Origin: Paenibacillus melissococcoides
GTDB taxonomy: Bacteria; Bacillota; Bacilli; Paenibacillales; Paenibacillaceae
Reading direction: 5' to 3'
Length of the DNA stretch: 64,000 bases
Assembly (NCBI GenBank): GCA_944800085.1
Contig: CALYLO010000002.1
Span: 496,001 to 560,000 of the forward strand
This document shows, one piece after another, positions 16,332 to 26,461 of this stretch (its first letter is position 1; every line of letters starts with the position of its first letter). The notes beneath the pieces were generated by a model that was given only the letters and a program-made list of their open reading frames with translations, did not search any database and was not told where the DNA came from. The translations under genes and the position numbers were made by a program.

Positions 16332-17888
16332 ATGCATAATGAGGCAGGAAGAGAAATTCCCTTGCATATCGACGGGCTCGGCTCGCTGACCCCCTATCAT
16401 AAGAAGCAGGTCAACGGCCAGTATAAAAATACGGAGAGGCTCAAGGATCGCCAGCAAAATCCCGCCAAAAACAAAGTCATCGCTTCGATTGAAGCTGCCA
16501 TTAAAGCGACCGGCTTAAGAGACGGGATGACGATCTCGTTCCACCATCATTTCCGCAATGGAGACTATATCGTCAATATGGTCATTGATAAAATCGCCGA
16601 GATGGGCATTCGCGACCTCGTGCTCGCGGCCAGCTCGCTTACGGATATTCATGCTCCATTGGTCAAGCATGTGCAGAACGGCGTCATCCGCCGAATTGAA
16701 ACGAGCGGCCTAAGAGGCGAGCTCGCGCAAGCCTATTCCCACGGCCTGATGGACATTCCCGTCGTCATCAACTCCCACGGCGGCCGGGCGCGGGCGATCG
16801 CATCGGGAGAATGCCCGATCGATGTCGCGTTTCTCGGCGTGCCTTCGTGCGATCCGTACGGCAACGCCAACGGCTATTCGCGGGGCAATGCTGCGGCTTC
16901 GGCCTGCGGCTCGCTCGGCTACGCGAAAGTGGATGCGCAGCACGCGAACCGTGTCGTCATGATTACCGACAACTTGGTCCCGTATCCCAACGTGCCTTTC
17001 GGCATCCCGGAATCGCAGGTCGATTACGTCGTCGTAGTCGATTGCATCGGCGACCCGAAGGGAATCGTCTCGGGAGCTACCCGCTATACGAGCAATCCGA
17101 AGGACCTCCTGATCGCCCGCTATGCCGCGGACGTTATCGAGGCTTCCGGTTACTTCCTGGACGGCTTCTCGCTGCAAACCGGCTCAGGCGGCGCTTCCCT
17201 TGCGACGACACGGTTTTTGCGGGACAAGATGCTGGCGCATAATGTCAAGGCAAGCTTTGCCCTTGGCGGTATCACCCAACAGATCGTCGAGCTGCACGAA
17301 GAAGGCTTGATCCACCGGCTGCTCGACGTGCAGAGCTTTGACCTGAAAGCGGTGGAATCGCTGAAGAACAACCGCTTCCACCATCAGATCGACGCCGAGT
17401 ATTATGCGAGCCCCGACAACGAGGGATGCGCGGCGCACCAGCTCGATGTCGTCGTACTGAGCGCGTTGGAAATCGACCTTGATTTCAATGTGAATGTTAT
17501 CACAGGCTCCGACGGCGTGATTCGTGGCGCTTCGGGCGGACATTGCGACACTGCGGCCGGAGCTTCCGCCTCGATTATTGTCGCTCCGCTGATCCGCGGC
17601 AGAATGCCCACGATTCTCGACAAGGTCAATACGATCATTACCCCGGGCCATACGGTCGACGTGCTCGTCACCGATCAGGGCATCGCGGTCAACCCGATGC
17701 GGGACGACCTGCTGCACAACCTGAAAGCAGCCAAGCTTCCGGTAGTGACGATTGAGGAACTGAAGGAAAAAGCGACCCGCATCGTCGGAAATCCGGAGCC
17801 CATCCAATGGGAGGATAAAATTGTCGGCGTTGTCAAATACCGCGACGGTTCGGTCATCGACGTTATCCGCCAGGTAAAAAACAAATAA
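16332..17888 (+). CDS. citF: Citrate lyase alpha subunit (citrate:acetyl-ACP transferase)
   Basis: CoA-transferase-like alpha subunit that exchanges acetyl for citryl on the carrier protein, 518 residues from ATG 16332 (AAGGTG 7 bases upstream; an in-frame GTG at 16323 overlaps that site). Characteristic stretches are SFHHHFRNGDY, NSHGGRARAI, PSCDPYGNANG and SGGHCDTAAGA near the C-terminus. With citD and citE it forms the functional lyase complex in the cytoplasm. Confidence 0.95.
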   Translation: MHNEAGREIPLHIDGLGSLTPYHKKQVNGQYKNTERLKDRQQNPAKNKVIASIEAAIKATGLRDGMTISFHHHFRNGDYIVNMVIDKIAEMGIRDLVLAASSLTDIHAPLVKHVQNGVIRRIETSGLRGELAQAYSHGLMDIPVVINSHGGRARAIASGECPIDVAFLGVPSCDPYGNANGYSRGNAAASACGSLGYAKVDAQHANRVVMITDNLVPYPNVPFGIPESQVDYVVVVDCIGDPKGIVSGATRYTSNPKDLLIARYAADVIEASGYFLDGFSLQTGSGGASLATTRFLRDKMLAHNVKASFALGGITQQIVELHEEGLIHRLLDVQSFDLKAVESLKNNRFHHQIDAEYYASPDNEGCAAHQLDVVVLSALEIDLDFNVNVITGSDGVIRGASGGHCDTAAGASASIIVAPLIRGRMPTILDKVNTIITPGHTVDVLVTDQGIAVNPMRDDLLHNLKAAKLPVVTIEELKEKATRIVGNPEPIQWEDKIVGVVKYRDGSVIDVIRQVKNK

Positions 17889-17957
17889 GATCGGGCGTGT
17901 CTGATCCTATCGAAGAGGAGGTCGTATTGAACCTGGTGTTCAATATGAAATAAACCA

Positions 17958-19118
17958 ATGAGCATAAAAGAAATGGCGTTAAAAGCGCATAAGGAGAGCA
18001 ACGGAAAGCTGCAAATCGCGGGAAAAATGCCCATTAACAACAAAAATGATCTGGCTATTGCGTATACGCCGGGAGTAGCCGAGCCATGCAAAGAAATCGC
18101 CAAAGACAAAAGCAAAGCTTACGAGTATACGATCAAAGGCAGCACTGTTGCCATTCTTACGAACGGCACGGCGGTTTTAGGGCTTGGCGATATCGGTCCG
18201 GAGGCGGGATTGCCGGTAATCGAAGGCAAGGCGCTGCTGCTTAAGGAATTCGGCGGCGTGGATGCGTATCCGATCTGTATCGACAGCTATGATCCGGATG
18301 AGATTGTCAGAACCATTCAAGTCATCGCTCCGGGCTTCGGCGGCATTCATCTGGAAGACATTAAAGCCCCGGAATGCTTCTATATCGAAGACAAGCTGAA
18401 AGAGCTGCTCAATATTCCGGTCTATCACGACGATCAGCACGGCACGGCCATCGCGGTATTGGCCGGCTTGTACAACGCGCTAAAGATCGTCAATAAGCCG
18501 CTTGCTAGCGTAAACATCTTGATCAACGGCGCAGGCGCATCAGGAATCGCCATTGCGAAGCTATTGCTTGCAGCCGGAGCCAAGCATATCGTATTGTGCG
18601 ATATCAACGGGGCCATTGTCGAGAACGACGATTCCATTAACGAAGCACAGAAGAGTATAGCGATGGCTACGAACCGAAGCCTCGAAACGGGCCCGCTTGA
18701 ACAGATCATCAAAGGCAAGGACGTATTTATTGGAGCGTCGGTGGAAGGCGTGCTAACGAAAGAAATGGTGCAAACGATGAATCCGGACAGCATTATTTTC
18801 GCGCTTGCCAACCCGGTTCCGGAAATTTTGCCGGATGAAGCGTTTCAGGGCGGCGCAAGAATCGTGGCCACCGGCAGATCGGATTTCCACAATCAGATCA
18901 ACAACCTGCTGGTGTTCCCGGGTATATTCAGAGGCGCTCTGGATGTCAAAGCAGTCGCTATTACCGATGAAATGAAGATCGCCGCCGCCAAAGGAATTGC
19001 CGAATTGGTGCAGGATGATGAGCTGAACGAGCAATATATCGTCCCGGACGCACTGGATAAAAGAGTAAGTGCCGCCGTCAGCGAAGCGGTCAAAACGGTT
19101 GCCCGGCAACAGGGGTAG
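17958..19118 (+). CDS. Malic enzyme family protein / soluble oxaloacetate decarboxylase
   Basis: A 386-residue short-form malic enzyme: malic N-terminal domain ([26 protein letters not shown]), catalytic stretch [21 protein letters not shown], then a Rossmann NAD domain with [10 protein letters not shown]. In lactic acid bacteria the cit-locus member of this family (CitM) decarboxylates the oxaloacetate released by citrate lyase, and its place between citF and citC suggests that role. By sequence alone NAD-malic enzyme activity is equally possible. It lies about 70 bases after citF, in the same operon. Confidence 0.88.
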   Translation: MSIKEMALKAHKESNGKLQIAGKMPINNKNDLAIAYTPGVAEPCKEIAKDKSKAYEYTIKGSTVAILTNGTAVLGLGDIGPEAGLPVIEGKALLLKEFGGVDAYPICIDSYDPDEIVRTIQVIAPGFGGIHLEDIKAPECFYIEDKLKELLNIPVYHDDQHGTAIAVLAGLYNALKIVNKPLASVNILINGAGASGIAIAKLLLAAGAKHIVLCDINGAIVENDDSINEAQKSIAMATNRSLETGPLEQIIKGKDVFIGASVEGVLTKEMVQTMNPDSIIFALANPVPEILPDEAFQGGARIVATGRSDFHNQINNLLVFPGIFRGALDVKAVAITDEMKIAAAKGIAELVQDDELNEQYIVPDALDKRVSAAVSEAVKTVARQQG

Positions 19119-19228
19119 CAAGACAATAATCGGCCCTCCCGCGGCTCCAGCGGCGGGACAAATATGGGTGCGTATTCGTCCATACCTATACAGGGGCAGG
19201 ACGCGCTTCCTTTATTGGAGAGAATGCC

Positions 19229-20269
19229 ATGTGGACAGATCAACTGCAGGAACAGGTTCTAAGGTTGGAATCCGGGCGTGATATCAGCAGGCTCCAGGCG
19301 TTCCTTGGCACGCAGGGACTGACGGTGGACAAAGAAATGGAATATGCCGTGGCCATCGTGGACGATGGCCGAATGGTGGCCACGGGCTCCTTCTCCGGCA
19401 GGGTGCTGAAATGCATCGCCGTCGATGACGAATATAAAAGCCAAGGGCTTTCGGCCCGGGTCGTCACGCATCTGGTGAACGAAGAATACCGGAGAGGCCG
19501 GACGCACCTGTTTATTTTTACCAAGCCTGAGAACAAGCGGATATTTTCCGGGCTCGGCTTTCATGCGATCGCCGAAGTGCCGCCTGAAATCGTGCTGCTG
19601 GAGAATCGAAGGGACGGCGTACAAAAGTATCTCGATAACGCCCTTCGCGAATCCGGCGAAGCGGTTCCTTCGGCGGCGATAGTCGTCAACTGCAACCCGT
19701 TTACATTAGGACACCGGCACTTGATTGAATATGCCGCCGCCAGGTACAATAGGCTGCATGTATTCGTCGTCCGGGAGGACAGGTCGATTTTTCCGTCGGA
19801 AATCAGATACAGGCTGGTGCAGGACGGGATCAAGCATCTGTCCAACGTAGTACTGCATTGGGGTAAGGATTATATCATATCCGACGCTACCTTTCCGTCT
19901 TATTTTATGAAGAAGGATGAGGACGTGGCGGAGACCTATGCCAAGCTTGACCTTACCCTTTTTACCCGATATATCGCGCCTTCTTTGCAGATTGAAAAAA
20001 GGTTCGTAGGCGAAGAACCGTTCTGCGAGGTTACCCGCGCCTATAACCGGATCATGAAAGAGATGCTTCCTTTCTGCGGAATCGAAGTGGAGGAAGTGCC
20101 GAGATTGGCAGCCGGCGGAGTGGCCATCAGCGCATCGAGAGTCCGGGAGCTGATTCGTAAGGGCGATATGAATGCCGTACAAGAACTGGTTCCGGACACG
20201 ACCTACACGTTCCTGATGTCGCCGGGGGCCGATGAAATTATTCGTCGTATTCGGGGAGAGACGCCATGA
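19229..20269 (+). CDS. citC: [Citrate (pro-3S)-lyase] ligase
   Basis: Acetylates the carrier protein prosthetic group to activate citrate lyase. 346 residues: N-terminal GNAT-like domain (about 1-115) and a C-terminal nucleotidyltransferase domain with the adenylylation motif T159-L-G-H162 (NPFTLGH) and SASRVREL near the end. Start ATG after GGAGAG. The last four bases overlap the citX start (ATGA). Confidence 0.94.
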   Translation: MWTDQLQEQVLRLESGRDISRLQAFLGTQGLTVDKEMEYAVAIVDDGRMVATGSFSGRVLKCIAVDDEYKSQGLSARVVTHLVNEEYRRGRTHLFIFTKPENKRIFSGLGFHAIAEVPPEIVLLENRRDGVQKYLDNALRESGEAVPSAAIVVNCNPFTLGHRHLIEYAAARYNRLHVFVVREDRSIFPSEIRYRLVQDGIKHLSNVVLHWGKDYIISDATFPSYFMKKDEDVAETYAKLDLTLFTRYIAPSLQIEKRFVGEEPFCEVTRAYNRIMKEMLPFCGIEVEEVPRLAAGGVAISASRVRELIRKGDMNAVQELVPDTTYTFLMSPGADEIIRRIRGETP

Positions 20270-20880
20270 TGCAAGAGGTTGAAGTAACCCTTGAACAGAT
20301 GCTGCTGGCCCGCGAAGACAGGGCGGCCACACAAAGAAGACTTCTGGAGACCTTCTCGCTGCCGTTAATTTCCTTTACGGTAAACATCCCCGGTCCCCGG
20401 AAATCCACTTCGACGAGCAGGCAAATTTTCCACGAGGGGTATCAGAGCCTGATTCATCGACTGACAATGAATCGAATATCTCCGGTCTATCTGGAAACTT
20501 ATAACCTTGCGACGGGCTCCGAAGCATTTATTGTCGTCGATGCGGATGAACGTGCGGTCAAGGAGCTTGTCATAACGCTGGAAAATCTGCATCCCCTGGG
20601 CAGGTTGCTGGATATGGACGTTATCGGGCGCAACGGAACGATCGTATCCAGAGAGGAGCTGAGTCATCCCAAGCGCAAGTGCTTGCTGTGCGAACAGGAC
20701 GCGCACGCATGCGGACGGAGCAGGGCGCATTCCATAACCGAGCTTTTGCACGCTATTCACAAGATCGCGGACGATTATTTTCAGAAGGAGGCCGCCCATG
20801 CAAGAACGCCGGAATCGTCTGTTAACTATATGAAGAAAGAGGGAAAATCGTATGGCAGCTCTACATCTTCCAACCGCTGA
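20266..20880 (+). CDS. citX: Apo-citrate lyase phosphoribosyl-dephospho-CoA transferase
   Basis: Transfers the prosthetic group precursor onto apo-CitD. 204 residues, with the CitX-typical N-terminus LARED(R)[21 protein letters not shown] and a Cys-rich region [19 protein letters not shown]. It overlaps citC by four bases and its last 29 bases overlap the start of the following malic enzyme gene. Confidence 0.93.
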   Translation: MMQEVEVTLEQMLLAREDRAATQRRLLETFSLPLISFTVNIPGPRKSTSTSRQIFHEGYQSLIHRLTMNRISPVYLETYNLATGSEAFIVVDADERAVKELVITLENLHPLGRLLDMDVIGRNGTIVSREELSHPKRKCLLCEQDAHACGRSRAHSITELLHAIHKIADDYFQKEAAHARTPESSVNYMKKEGKSYGSSTSSNR

Positions 20881-22549
20881 GCGCGATGAAGCATCCGTCG
20901 TCTGCGGGAAAGAAATTCTCGCCAAGCCGTTACTCAATAAAGGCGTGGCCTTTACGCTGGAAGAGCGCAAGAAATTGAAGCTCGAAGGATTGCTGCCCCC
21001 CATCGTGCTGACCTTGGAAGATCAAGCCACACGGGCCTATGAGCAATTTCTCGCGCAGCCGAACAAGCTGCGCCAGAACATCATGCTGAACGATCTGGCA
21101 AAGCGAAATACGGTTCTGTTCTACCGTCTGTTGACCGATCACATCAGCGAGATGCTGCCCGTTATCTACACGCCGACGGTTGGGGAAGCGATCCGGAATT
21201 ACAGCCTGGAATACCATAGCCCCGACGGTGTGTACCTTTCGATCGACGACATCGACGGCATGGAGGAGACGTTCGCCAATATCGATGCGGAGCCGGACGA
21301 TATCGATCTGATTGTCGCCACCGATTCCGAAAGCATCCTGGGGATCGGCGACTGGGGAGTAGGCGGCATTAATATTTGCATCGGGAAGCTGGCGGTTTAT
21401 ACGGCAGCCGCGGGCATCCATCCGGGCCGGGTTCTCGCGGTCGTGCTCGATGCGGGGACGAATAACGAGAAGCTGCTCAAGGACCCGCTTTATATCGGCA
21501 ACCGTCATGAGCGGATCACAGGGGAACGGTATACGGCATTTGTCGATACCTTTATTGCCAAGGCGCTTGAGCGGTTCCCGAACGCCCTGCTTCATTGGGA
21601 AGACTTCGGCATCGTGAACGCCCGCAACATTATCAAGTCCTGGAAGGATCGAATCCTCACATTCAATGACGATATTCAGGGCACGGGCGCGGTTACGCTT
21701 GCCGCCATCTTATCGGCACTCAAGCTCACGGGTGTTCCCCTGCGGGAGCAGCGGATCGTTGTCTTCGGCCCCGGCTCGGCGGGCACCGGCAATGCCGATC
21801 AGATCAGCCGGGCGATGATGGCGGACGGACTTTCCGAAGAGGATGCGTACGATAGATTTTGGGCCATTGATCAACGCGGGCTGCTAACGGACGAGATGGA
21901 CGGAATACTGGAATTCCAGCGGCCTTACGTTCGAAAAGCCGATGAAGTGGCGGACTGGAAACGCTGCGAGAAGGGAACCATTCCCCTGCTGGAAGTCATT
22001 CGCCAGGTGAAGCCGACGATTCTGATCGGCACATCCGGCGTGGCCGGCGCTTTCACGGAAGAAATCGTCAAAGAGATGGCGAGGCACGTGGAACGGCCTA
22101 TCATCATGCCGATGTCGAACCCGACAGCTTTAGCGGAAGCGGCGCCGGGCAGCTTGATCGAGCGGACGGACGGCAAAGCGCTGATCGCCACAGGCAGCCC
22201 GTTTGAGCCTGTTGCGTATAAAGGAACGGAGTATGTGATCGGGCAATCCAATAACGCGTTCGTGTTTCCCGGCCTCGGCCTTGGCTCCATTGTCGTGAAA
22301 GCCAGGCTGATCACGGAAAATATGTTCACGGCTGCTGCATCCGCCGTAGCCGGTCTTGTCGATATTACCAAGCCCGGCGCATCCTTGTTGCCCAAGGTAG
22401 AGGATCTTCGCAGCGTGTCGAAAGCCGTAGCTATTGCGGTGGCGAAGGCCGCGATGAAGGATGGCGTAGCGGGCGCTCCGACGGACCATATCGAAGAAGC
22501 GGTGCAAAAAGCCATGTGGGAGCCGGTTTATAAGCCTCACATCGGATAA
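20852..22549 (+). CDS. NAD-dependent malic enzyme, long form
   Basis: Malate to pyruvate plus CO2 and NADH. 565 residues, the long form related to SfcA/MaeA and to malolactic enzyme, distinct from the short form at 17958. Motifs: [11 protein letters not shown], the catalytic region with [28 protein letters not shown], and [11 protein letters not shown] for NAD. Start ATG after AGAGGG, inside the end of citX. Two malic-enzyme-family genes in one citrate operon suggest division between oxaloacetate decarboxylation and malate use. Malolactic activity cannot be excluded by inspection. Confidence 0.9.
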   Translation: MAALHLPTAERDEASVVCGKEILAKPLLNKGVAFTLEERKKLKLEGLLPPIVLTLEDQATRAYEQFLAQPNKLRQNIMLNDLAKRNTVLFYRLLTDHISEMLPVIYTPTVGEAIRNYSLEYHSPDGVYLSIDDIDGMEETFANIDAEPDDIDLIVATDSESILGIGDWGVGGINICIGKLAVYTAAAGIHPGRVLAVVLDAGTNNEKLLKDPLYIGNRHERITGERYTAFVDTFIAKALERFPNALLHWEDFGIVNARNIIKSWKDRILTFNDDIQGTGAVTLAAILSALKLTGVPLREQRIVVFGPGSAGTGNADQISRAMMADGLSEEDAYDRFWAIDQRGLLTDEMDGILEFQRPYVRKADEVADWKRCEKGTIPLLEVIRQVKPTILIGTSGVAGAFTEEIVKEMARHVERPIIMPMSNPTALAEAAPGSLIERTDGKALIATGSPFEPVAYKGTEYVIGQSNNAFVFPGLGLGSIVVKARLITENMFTAAASAVAGLVDITKPGASLLPKVEDLRSVSKAVAIAVAKAAMKDGVAGAPTDHIEEAVQKAMWEPVYKPHIG

Positions 22550-22584
22550 AACAATTCCATTTTGGCTTAGGAGAAAGGTGATCT

Positions 22585-23490
22585 ATGATGGCAGAGGTTG
22601 AGCTTTGCGAGAAGCTGGGAAAAGATGCGGTGCTGGCGCTGCTGCTGGAGGTTTCCGCCAGTCCGAAGCCGGGTTTGGTTGACCGGTTTAGTCGTGGCGC
22701 GCATAAGGACATGGACTTTTTCACCTTTATGGAAAGCTCTGCCGCCCTTTCTTCCTATTTCGTCAAGTGTGCCCGGTTGGGAGCGGAGTTTCGCGGGGAC
22801 CATCCGCAGGAGCTTTTCAACAGCCTGCGGCCGCTTGGCATGGCGGCCGAACAAGCCATGTTTGACGCTACAGGCGGCGTAAACACCCACAAGGGGCTGG
22901 TGTTCTCACTCGGGATCATTTGTGCCGCCGCAGCTTGCTGTATGGTGGAGCAGCAAAGGGCCCGTGTGGATGCAGACGCTCTCTGCGAGCAAATATCCAG
23001 GATGACGGCGGGTCTGTGCTCGCGCGAGCTGGATTCCTTGAAGAAGACGGAAGGGCTGACCAACGGGGAAACGCTGTACAGGAAATTCGGCTTGAAAGGA
23101 ATCCGCGGAGAAGTGGAGAACGGATTTCCTACCGTAAGGAACTGCTCGCTTCCGGCGTTCCGGCATTTAAAATCCCAGGGTGCTTGCCATATGAACGATA
23201 GATGCGTGCAGACGCTGCTCCATTTGATGACCGTAAACGAGGACACGAACATTGTCGCCAGACACGACATGGATACACTGGCGTTTGTCCAAGGGCAGGC
23301 TCAGCGCGTTCTGGACGCCGGCGGCATGCTGACGGACCAGGGCAGACAAATGGTATGCGAGCTGGACGAGGACTTCATCAAGCGAAACATCAGCCCCGGC
23401 GGTTCGGCGGACCTGCTCGCGGTCACCATCATGCTGGACCGCATTTGCAGCGAGGGAACAGAACGTGCATCTGTGCTGCGCGAAGATTAA
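22585..23490 (+). CDS. citG: Triphosphoribosyl-dephospho-CoA synthase
   Basis: Makes the prosthetic group precursor of citrate lyase from dephospho-CoA and ATP. 301 residues with family motifs SASPKPGLVDR, DMDFFTFMESSAAL, ATGGVNTHKG and, at the C-terminus, ISPGGSADLLAVT. The start ATG follows AAAGGTGA. It is the last gene of the citrate operon; a hairpin lies about 30 bases after the stop. Confidence 0.93.
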   Translation: MMAEVELCEKLGKDAVLALLLEVSASPKPGLVDRFSRGAHKDMDFFTFMESSAALSSYFVKCARLGAEFRGDHPQELFNSLRPLGMAAEQAMFDATGGVNTHKGLVFSLGIICAAAACCMVEQQRARVDADALCEQISRMTAGLCSRELDSLKKTEGLTNGETLYRKFGLKGIRGEVENGFPTVRNCSLPAFRHLKSQGACHMNDRCVQTLLHLMTVNEDTNIVARHDMDTLAFVQGQAQRVLDAGGMLTDQGRQMVCELDEDFIKRNISPGGSADLLAVTIMLDRICSEGTERASVLRED

Positions 23491-23521
23491 ATATAACCGT
23501 TTCCGTTATACGAAGCTTTAC

Positions 23522-23556
23522 CTTCCGGAATCTTCTATGAAGATTGGACCGGAAGC
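23522..23556 (+). terminator. Hairpin downstream of citG, possible terminator
   Basis: CTTCCGG-AATCTTC pairs with GAAGATT and CCGGAAG, with a 3-base bulge. There is no T-run directly after it (the nearest is about 30 bases on), so termination here is uncertain. Confidence 0.4.
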
Positions 23557-23903
23557 ATCCCGTTTGATGGTCTTGCTGTTGCAGTTTTTTTAGAGAGAGA
23601 CAGGAGTCCATAAGTTCTGCAACTGGAGTACGTATCATGCGTTAGTGGGATAAATGTATAGATTTTTAGGCTAAGGAGGCGACTCGTGCGCTTAAAGCGG
23701 CTTCGCCTGCAACGGCTCCGGTTCAGAGCCCACGGCGACTGTCGGGAGGCAGTATGTCTTAAAAGGAGGCTTTCGGAATGATCAATTTTTCGGATATATG
23801 GAGGCAGAATGTTGCTGCAAAACGACTATGAGTCGGAGGAAGATAAACCATACACATACCTCTCGGCGCGCCGACGCTTTGTATCATGACGCGACTTATT
23901 GAG
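23557..23903. other. Intergenic, mostly featureless, one tiny ORF with a strong ribosome site
   Basis: About 350 bases between citG and the toxin fragment. The only gene-like item is a 17-codon frame at 23778-23831 (starting MINFSDIW) behind AAAAGGAGG; it may be a truncated gene start. A GC-rich stretch around 23685-23760 could fold, but I recognise no known RNA in it. Confidence 0.3.
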
Positions 23904-24108
23904 AGCGCCGGAGTTCGATTGGGGCAAGCTGTGGGGCAATGTGTTGGCCGGATTAGTAGGCGACTCTGGTGGTTCTGGCGGGAATCATCCGCCGAAGACG
24001 GGGCCGCGTGAAAAACTGGGGGAAAATGCTGCTGCAGTCCTCCGTATTCTTTCCGGAACGCATTGGCAAAAAAATGATTTGAACAACTGTCATGTTTATA
24101 AAAAATGA
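23904..24108 (+). pseudogene. Fragment of a VgrG-toxin gene (linker region)
   Basis: Bases 23912-23956 are identical to 53002-53046 inside the VgrG-metallopeptidase toxin gene (protein FDWGKLWGNVLAGL), and the flanking AGCGCCG also matches. After that the frame changes to a Gly/Ser/Pro linker (SGGSGGNHPPK) resembling the linker before the toxin domain in the full gene, then runs to a stop at 24108. No start or upstream VgrG part is present. It reads as a deletion relic of a second, related toxin gene. Confidence 0.65.
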
Positions 24109-24186
24109 GTCATAGTCTGTGCCTTGGTAATTTGAAGGAGTATTACTGGTCGGTATTATTATCTCATTTATAACAATAATTTTCAC

Positions 24187-25004
24187 CACTAGCGTTGCAT
24201 CGAGCGGTTAGTTCATAATCTAATTTCAATTAACATCAATATATGGTATGTATTTACATTTGCGATGTCCGCGCTAAGTCTAAAAAAGTCGCATAGATGC
24301 GAATCAACTGGAGGAGGTCCCATGTCGACTTTTTACAGTCCAGTGTTAATTTAATCAGCAAACAGAGAGCATACGCGATTAAAGCAATATACATTTGGTT
24401 CCAAATCGCTTCGGCCGTATAACCGCGGGGTTTTACCAATCGAACATGCTGCTTGACCCATTTAAAAAACAACTCAATATGCCAGCGATTTCGATAAATC
24501 TCGGCAATTTAGTCTTATCCTCTACCCATTTCTGAATGTCTGGATACCTCGTTTTGGAGTGCGCAACGACCAAGGAGGTGTGCATCTTCACGCCATGGCT
24601 ACTCTTGGAACAATAGGACCATTTCGCGAGAATGGGAGGTAGTGTAAGTCCCGATGAATCGATTAGCTTGAGTTTGCCAATACCAGGCGTAATGCCGCGT
24701 TTCCCTTTTGTTCGTTGCTTGATTCGATCAATGAGCGAGAAAAAGAGCGTTTGGGCCCGGTAATCCAATGACTCGTGTCGAGTAGAATGGACATGTAACC
24801 ATTTTAGGCATTGACAAATGACGTTATGATTCGGTACGTTGTCCATAGAAATCTCCTTTGTTGAGGCGTTTTATGGATAACGTTTAGGGTAACTCAACAA
24901 TAGGAGATTTCTTTATTTTTGTCCACGAATATAGTTCGATAAGTTACAAATATGGAGACTTATGGGATAGAAATTTTCGTAAAAAGATTGATGCAACGCT
25001 AGTG
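24187..25004 (-). mobile_element. IS4-family element, internally deleted relic
   Basis: Bounded by CACTAGCGTTGCATCGAG at the left and its inverted match GATGCAACGCTAGTG at the right, the same outer terminal sequence as the intact IS4-type copy at 54309-55844. At about 818 bp it is roughly half the length of that copy, with a broken transposase on the minus strand. No clean target duplication is visible. Confidence 0.75.
24254..24846 (-). pseudogene. IS4-family transposase, degenerate
   Basis: Minus-strand pieces match the start (NVICQCLKW), the middle (PGIGKLKLIDSSGLTLP, WSYCSKSSHGVKMHT) and the C-terminal part (FFKWVKQH, AIWNQMYIALIAYAL) of the transposase at 54467. The segment after the first 15 residues and much of the catalytic core are missing, and the frame breaks near 24470. 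Non-functional. Confidence 0.8.
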
Positions 25005-25011
25005 TTTTTCA

Positions 25012-25587
25012 TTATACTTTTCTATTTCTTTCGAGGGTGGGGCGTTCCCTAAACGCGGCATATGTTTCATAAAAAAACCAGCCAATTATTCCCCCTAACG
25101 TGTTTAGAATGACGTCATCAATATCCATGACTTTGTTCGGATAATTCGTTAATAAATCAATACCAAATTGAGTAATTTCTATAAATACAGTTACAGATAG
25201 TACGATTAAAAAGGATTTAAAGAAGGAAAACTTCTTAAAAATCAATTGTAGTAAAATAGGAAGGGGAAATAACAACAGCAAATTACCATAAACCTGTATA
25301 TAGTTATGGTGATTCAATGTAGTTTCTATAGTTTTAAATGGAATTAATTGCATGAAATCATAAATAGTCGGTTGACTTAAATTATGATCTCCAAACAATA
25401 CGCGGATGGGGAGATAAACTAATTTCATTAAGGCAAGTATGTAAAAAATAAAGGCACCTTGAAGCAATACTCTATAAAATTCAAACTTCTTTTTCCTAAT
25501 TTTCATACTTGCTAAAAAAATAGAAAAAACAACTGTATAAATGCCTATAAATACGGGAAGATGTAAATCAAAAACAAAACCAATCAT
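25012..25587 (-). CDS. VanZ family membrane protein
   Basis: A 191-residue polytopic membrane protein of the VanZ-like family, with five hydrophobic segments and the family pattern QLIPFKTI, VYGNLLLLFPLP, EITQFGID and DIDDVILNTLGGIIGW. VanZ itself raises teicoplanin resistance in some clusters; most homologues have no known role. ATG is preceded by GGAGAGAAAG on the minus strand. It is AT-rich compared with the citrate locus and sits just beside the IS4 relic, so it may be part of acquired DNA. Confidence 0.85.
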   Translation of the reverse strand: MIGFVFDLHLPVFIGIYTVVFSIFLASMKIRKKKFEFYRVLLQGAFIFYILALMKLVYLPIRVLFGDHNLSQPTIYDFMQLIPFKTIETTLNHHNYIQVYGNLLLLFPLPILLQLIFKKFSFFKSFLIVLSVTVFIEITQFGIDLLTNYPNKVMDIDDVILNTLGGIIGWFFYETYAAFRERPTLERNRKV

Positions 25588-26461
25588 ATTCGGTCTTTCT
25601 CTCCTAATTAAAATGATTCTAATATATTAAAATAATAAAAGATGCGGATCCTTTTTCAATATACAAAACTATCTAGGTGATTCCACAGATGGCACGCCCA
25701 ACATCCTGATGAAAATCTTGTATGATACCCCCCTTATTATTCCCGCGCTTGATTTTTGGTTCCATAAGTTAGATATAAAAAGAAGCTTTTTGGTTCATGG
25801 AAAAACAAAACTATTTTCTCAAAATTTATTCTAACTTACACCGTACACCGAGGGATTATCATGTAGAAAAGTCACAATATTTGTGTGAACAATTTATGTG
25901 GAGTCATACTAAAAAATCCTCAGTAGCCTTAGAAAAAGTCTGTTCAATAAAAAATCGGCTTTTCCATTCCAGAAATTTTCTTAGTATGGATTTTACGTAA
26001 AAATATTGGTTCTACCCCAAATGAGGGATATTCCTTATCCTTTTGCCTCTGTGACGAACGGTGATGGGCATCCGCCATTCAGCGTGAGGGCGAAGCGGAC
26101 TTCCGCGGGAAACCGAGAAGAAGTGAACTGACGATTTTTCAGTAAAGTCAAGTAACTCTTAGAAATATGTTACCAAAGCGGCCTGTCTCGAACAACTGGG
26201 CCATTTCCCCATTAAATTATATCCTGCTGTGACGGAAACGAAGTACATAATTAAACTCAGTTCAGATTGGCCATTCCATTTATGAATTATTTTTGATTCT
26301 GAGAGGTGCAAACCTAGGGATAACAAAGGCGGAAAAGCGGCTGGTGGGCAGGTGGTTACACGTACACAGTTCCCAATAACTGTAACGATTATGTTAAACT
26401 GGTACGTACAAATCAGGCAATGGCCTGGTGATCCAGTTTATTCTCATATGGAGGCTTGCAC
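25588..26461. other. Long AT-rich gap without a supportable gene
   Basis: About 870 bases. A 67-codon open frame at 25797-26000 starts at an ATG but has no good ribosome site and no recognisable features. The rest contains short decayed stretches. Nothing here can be assigned. Confidence 0.5.

Noticed and set aside
23685..23780. Structured GC-rich leader considered as a riboswitch
   Set aside because: It does not match any riboswitch core I know, and no intact gene follows; only a 17-codon frame.
24187..25004. Target-site duplication around the IS4 relic
   Set aside because: The flanks AATTTTCAC and TTTTTCATT are only loosely similar; no exact repeat could be shown.
25797..26000. 67-codon open frame as a gene
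   Set aside because: No convincing ribosome site, no recognisable domain, and it lies in a decayed AT-rich gap.
26170..26230. Stretch resembling part of a tRNA T-arm (minus strand TTCGAG-like)
   Set aside because: No acceptor stem, D-arm or anticodon arm can be built around it.
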